Below are positions 60,788 through 64,000 of a DNA stretch of 64,000 bases, one piece after another. The stretch's first letter is position 1, and every line of letters starts with the position of its first letter. The DNA lies in NCBI GenBank assembly GCA_903873295.1, contig CAIQNV010000020.1, positions 1-64,000 of the forward strand. Reading direction: 5' to 3'. A model generated the notes under the pieces. The model was not told the DNA's origin. It did no database searches and saw only the letters and a list, made by a program, of their open reading frames with translations. Origin of the DNA: an uncultured Elusimicrobia bacterium. Lineage in GTDB: Bacteria > Elusimicrobiota > Elusimicrobia > Elusimicrobiales > UBA9959. The translations under genes were made by a program, and so were the position numbers.

Positions 60788-61999
60788 ATGCGAAAAGGGA
60801 TGGCAAAACCGGCGGTATTTTTATGCCTCTCCTGCTTTAGCCTGGCGGGCGGAGCGGCGTTTGCCGCTGAATTTGAAGTTCTGGACAGACTCTCGGTGGA
60901 CGGCTACTCCGTGCTCAGGGGCTCGGCGGATATCTCCGGCAGCGGCTTCTCCGTGGGCGGCTCCGCTTTTGTGGTAAGAAGCGGCAATGTCGGCATCGGA
61001 ACGGCGGCGCCGTTCAGCGTGCTGGAGGTCCTGAAAACAGTGAACGGCGCCGTATCTCCCGCGACTTCGGGAACGGCGGACCCGACGGTGGTTTCCCGGT
61101 TTCATTACGGAACGGTCGGGCTGGATATAGGGGTACTGGACGGGGGTTCGGGATTCATCCAAAATCGTAATGTAAGCAACCTGGCGGCCAATTATTCTTT
61201 GTTGTTAAATCCAAACGGAGGCAATGTCGGTATCGGGACTACGGCTCCCGCGGCCAAACTTGAGATTACAGGAATATCGGGAGCAGGTAACGCCGGGGAT
61301 TTCCCCGTTAATATACAAGGCGGCGAGTACACGGAATCCGACCTGTATATTCTCAATAGCAGGAGCCTAAATGCCGGTGTCGGTTTTGCTGCGAAGGTGT
61401 TAGGTGTCAATATTCAAAATGCGGTAGGCTCGGCAAATCAGGTGTATTTAAGAAGTAATAATGGCGGTATTACAAGCGCCGGGGCGATTTATCTGGGACC
61501 TGATAATGTGAACCAGGGAATCTTTGGAATTCTCGGCACTCCCGATACGACAGCGCCCGGCACGGCTTTGAACGAATATTTCACCGTAAAAGGCGGCGGC
61601 AACATCGGCATAGGGACGACGGCGCCGGCGGATAGATTCCATGTCGCAGGTGAATCCAGGCTGCAGCCCTCGAGCGGCTCAGGGTATGGCAGAAGTCAAA
61701 TAATTCCAATGGTAAGTGTTAAGTCGGCCTATGGATATAATGTTTGGGGGAACTATTTTACTCCTCCGGTTTATACTTCGGGCGAAATAACAATAGGCGC
61801 GGTCAATGCTTCGGCCGCGTACGGGTATATGGCTAAACTTTACTGGTCTTTTGGCGGAACCGACAGGATGTTCCTGGCGGAGGAAAAATTAGGCGCGACA
61901 AAGCTGGACTGGAGGCTCAATGGAGATACTATCCAGGTTATGGACACCTACAACTATGATACCCAGATCGTCGGGTATGTCACCTATCTCAAACAATAA
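60788..61999 (+). CDS. Secreted NVGIGT-repeat surface protein 2 of 3
   Basis: 403 residues from ATG 60788; GTG 60770 is a possible longer start. The signal peptide (MRKGMAKPAVFLCLSCFSLA) precedes the shared segment FAAEFEVLDRLSVDGYS. Three NVGIGT/NIGIGT units with P-A-A/K-LEI continuations follow, with variable beta segments. The C-terminal 110 residues (SRLQPSSGSGYGRSQIIPM to YVTYLKQ) differ from genes 1 and 3. It lies 35 bp after gene 1, so they may be co-transcribed. The protein is expected on the surface or outside the cell. The distinct C-terminal ends suggest different binding heads on a common stem. Confidence 0.72.
   Translation: MRKGMAKPAVFLCLSCFSLAGGAAFAAEFEVLDRLSVDGYSVLRGSADISGSGFSVGGSAFVVRSGNVGIGTAAPFSVLEVLKTVNGAVSPATSGTADPTVVSRFHYGTVGLDIGVLDGGSGFIQNRNVSNLAANYSLLLNPNGGNVGIGTTAPAAKLEITGISGAGNAGDFPVNIQGGEYTESDLYILNSRSLNAGVGFAAKVLGVNIQNAVGSANQVYLRSNNGGITSAGAIYLGPDNVNQGIFGILGTPDTTAPGTALNEYFTVKGGGNIGIGTTAPADRFHVAGESRLQPSSGSGYGRSQIIPMVSVKSAYGYNVWGNYFTPPVYTSGEITIGAVNASAAYGYMAKLYWSFGGTDRMFLAEEKLGATKLDWRLNGDTIQVMDTYNYDTQIVGYVTYLKQ
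60854..61011 (+). repeat. 158-bp shared N-terminal cassette, copy 2
   Basis: Same sequence as 58947-59104 with a few changes (for example GTGGTAAGAAGC for GTGGTGAAGGCC). Confidence 0.85.
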
Positions 62000-62097
62000 C
62001 GGGTATACGTGATGCTGCGCATTAACCAAATAATTTACGGCCAAGTTCCGGTTAGCTTGGGAAATACGGGCGTTTTTATAACTGCGACAGTAAAGAT

Positions 62098-63740
62098 ATG
62101 GAAAACAGGGTAAAAATATTGGCGGTAGTTTTTACACTTTCCGGACTCGGCCTGGCGGGCGGGGCGGCGTTTGCCGCCGAATTTGAAGTTCTGGACAGAC
62201 TCTCAGTGGACGGCTACTCCGTGCTCAGGGGCTCGGCGGATATCTCCGGCAGCGGCTTCTCCGTGGGCGGCTCCACTTTTGTGGTGAAGGCCGGCAATGT
62301 CGGCATTGGGACCACAGCTGCCGTCGCTTTGTTGTCTCTGGGCAATGGGAACGCTCAGCCATTACCGGCCGGGACCAAGCTCTGGATAGGCGGCACAGGC
62401 AGCAGTCAGATACGTTCCAGGATCAGTTTAGGTGTAGATCCCAATGTGGATTACGGCGCTTACATCGCGGCCTCGTCTTTTGGCGCAGGCGGAACCGACC
62501 AGGCTTTGGAACTAGGTTCAAGAGGCGGCGGGGCCGATCAGCCGGCTGTGTATTTGCGGAACAGCAATGTCGGTGTTGGCATAGCAGGTCCCCAAGCCAA
62601 TCTTCATGTGTCGGGGCGTGTAGGTATTGTCGCCAACGGTTACAGGGATTTTTCATTAGGAGCCGGGCGCGCTGACGGCGCTGGTCATGGGTATCCGGAT
62701 GCGTCTGCCGTGGATGGTAATGGGTCGTTCGCAATAAGAGATCAGTGGGAACAAAAAGATCGAATAAGGATTGACAATAGCGGCAACGTCGGCATCGGAA
62801 CTACGGGGCCGACTAGCCTGGCCGCGTATAAAACGGAAATTTATGGGGCTGATCCGCATTTAGGATTAAGCGGCAGCGTTAATGGCGTCGGGCAGCTTGT
62901 CGGGCTTGAATTCAATCAAATGACGACCTCCGCTCCGCAAACCCGCCCGGGCGGAGCGATAAAATCGGCGGCCTCCGGCACCTATACCGGCGGAAGCGGC
63001 GGCACATATAATTCCGACCTGGCTTTCTATACGGGCGCGGGCGGTACGAATACCGAGCGGATACGGATCCTGAGCGGCGGCAATATTGGCATAGGCACTA
63101 CAAACCCGGGCTGGCAGGCGGTTATTAGCGGAGCTGCCCAGACCACCGCGAATATTACTGACGGCGGCAGTAAAGGTGCGACATTGCTTTTAGCCGGGAG
63201 TGATGCCGGGGTGGGGGCGGGCGGGGCTTTGTTATTCGGCGTGGAAAACAGCGGCAATAACGCCCCGAATAATTTTTTGCGGGGCTCAAAGGTTTGAATA
63301 CAAATGGCAGCGGGTATACTACCGGGGATCTGGCGTTTTCAATGAGAAGCGCGGCTTCAGACACCGCCCTGACCGAACGGATGAGAATAACCTCCGGCGG
63401 CAATGTCGGCATCGGGACTACGAACCCCGGGGCGACCTTGGAAGTAAAAGGCACCATGAAAGTATTCGGGGCATGGGAAAGCAAAAGCCTGAACACGGTT
63501 TACCAGGCGGATACGGACGGGTTTGCCGTGGTGCAGGGGTATCAGAACGTGAATGTCGGGCAGGTGGCTTTGTATACCGATAGTAATAATCCTCCCACAA
63601 CTCAACGGGGGCGGATAGCTTTTGATCAAGGTTCGTATACAGTTAGCGGCACCATTACCTGCCCTGTAAAAAAAGGCGACTATTGGAAAGTCACCGGTGC
63701 CGGCACACAGGTTATCTATTGGATACCATTAGGGAATTGA
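62098..63740 (+). CDS. Secreted NVGIGT-repeat surface protein 3 of 3, interrupted by a frameshift
   Basis: Two overlapping open frames, 62098-63297 (399 residues) and 63294-63740, read as one gene if a single base is missing near 63288-63291. With an extra G, TCA AAG GTT TGA becomes TCA AAG GGT TTG AAT ACA, and the chain continues with TNGSGYTTGDLAFSMRS. The signal peptide (MENRVKILAVVFTLSGLGLA) and shared start AAEFEVLDRLSVDGYS match genes 1 and 2. At least four NVGIGT units follow, and a C-terminal ~90-residue domain (QADTDGFAVVQGYQN to VIYWIPLGN) differs from them. Sequencing error or true mutation cannot be told apart here. Confidence 0.72.
62164..62310 (+). repeat. Shared N-terminal cassette, copy 3
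   Basis: Matches copies 1 and 2 from GCGGCGTTTGCCGCC to GGCAATGTCGGCATTGG, then diverges. Confidence 0.85.
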
Positions 63741-63778
63741 AAACTAAGTGTCACGGGACGCTGCGGGGCCTTATAAAT

Positions 63779-63815
63779 AAAACGGGCGGAGCTTTTTAAG
63801 GCTCCGCCCGTTTTT
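63779..63815. terminator. Bidirectional terminator between surface gene 3 and gdhA
   Basis: AAAACGGGCGGAGC (63779-63792) pairs with GCTCCGCCCGTTTT (63801-63814), with an 8-nt loop and T or A runs on both sides. Confidence 0.88.
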
Positions 63816-63832
63816 AAGTTCCCTGTTGCAGC

Positions 63833-64000
63833 TTACACAAGGCCCTGGGCCATCATGGCTTCGGCTACTTTCTTGAAGCCGGCTATGTTCGCTCCCGCCA
63901 CGTAGTTGCCGGGGATGCCGGCTTCTTTCGCCGCAGTCACGCAGGCAGTATGGATATTAACCATAATGCTGTGCAGGTGCTTGTCCACCTCTTCCGCGGA
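63833..64000 (-). CDS. gdhA: Glutamate dehydrogenase, hexameric NADP-type, C-terminal end (cut by window edge)
   Basis: The last 55 residues plus stop (TTA at 63833-63835 on the plus strand) are visible, reading SAEEVDKHLHSIMVNIH..., then GIPGNYVAGANIAGFKKVAEAMMAQGLV. The closing pattern GANIAGFxKVAxAMxAQG is the signature end of the bacterial GdhA family. It forms or oxidises glutamate using NAD(P)H. The gene starts beyond the right edge. Coenzyme preference cannot be read here. Confidence 0.93.
   Translation of the reverse strand, partial: SAEEVDKHLHSIMVNIHTACVTAAKEAGIPGNYVAGANIAGFKKVAEAMMAQGLV

Noticed and set aside
58887-63740. Prophage tail-fibre genes
   Set aside because: NVGIGT repeats also occur in phage fibres, but these genes have signal peptides and no phage structural, lysis or integrase genes are nearby.

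Overview
The window is GC-rich bacterial chromosome, densely coded on both strands, and carries no rRNA, transposase, integrase or CRISPR array. It looks like a diderm, probably anaerobic bacterium. It has class III ribonucleotide reductase (nrdD/nrdG) but no aerobic one here, an outer-membrane porin, a fragment that resembles a TonB-dependent receptor, and type IV pilin. It also has several secreted proteins built on NVGIGT-type repeats. In my judgement this mix best fits Elusimicrobiota or a close relative, but this is inference from gene style and not a phylogeny.

Layout. 0-3.3 kb: cell-wall enzymes (a cut L,D-transpeptidase-like gene and an M15/DUF882 peptidase), a flavin reductase and an unknown protein. 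3.4-6.5 kb: a tight operon of a PLP enzyme, a CpXC zinc protein and a tRNA nucleotidyltransferase-like protein. 6.5-9.1 kb: a two-component pair whose sensor lacks an ATPase domain. 9.1-9.7 kb: two tandem copies of an unrecognised structured element. 9.7-17.8 kb: recG, a pilin, then nrdR-nrdD-nrdG-dut under two NrdR boxes. 18-26.3 kb: mixed accessory genes (glycosidase, glycosyltransferase, ssb, ArsP-type permease, methyltransferase, a C1q-like surface protein). 26.5-29.1 kb: P5C dehydrogenase and a LysR regulator. 29.4-38.5 kb: a long operon for oxyanion uptake and molybdenum/tungsten cofactor synthesis (secreted oxidoreductase-fold protein, porin, tupABC, moeA, moaA, moaC, MOSC, mogA, moaD-like). 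38.6-43.1 kb: a Cys-repeat secreted protein, GNAT, PpnP, ThiF-like, M32 carboxypeptidase and a tRNA-Arg. 43.2-52.5 kb: histidine kinase, UDP-sugar dehydrogenase, M50 protease, trpS, scpA, scpB, galT, glgA. 52.6-58.6 kb: an anti-sigma-type ATPase fused to GNAT, an amidohydrolase and small membrane or secreted proteins. 58.9-63.7 kb: three tandem surface-protein genes sharing a nearly identical 158-bp start. 63.8-64 kb: the 3' end of glutamate dehydrogenase.

Features that cut across the window: three families of non-coding inverted-repeat elements (called A, B and C here) sit between genes at 3.3, 16.2, 17.2, 17.9, 32.7, 37.2, 52.5 and 54.3 kb. In one A copy the core is flipped relative to its tail. 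Two genes (nrdD and the third surface protein) are each interrupted by one missing base; these may be sequencing errors. The most interesting unexplained signals are the 9.2-9.6 kb tandem RNA-like element, the dispersed elements, the eight-repeat Cys protein, the antisense permease fragment in a methyltransferase leader, and the NrdD-glutaredoxin fusion.
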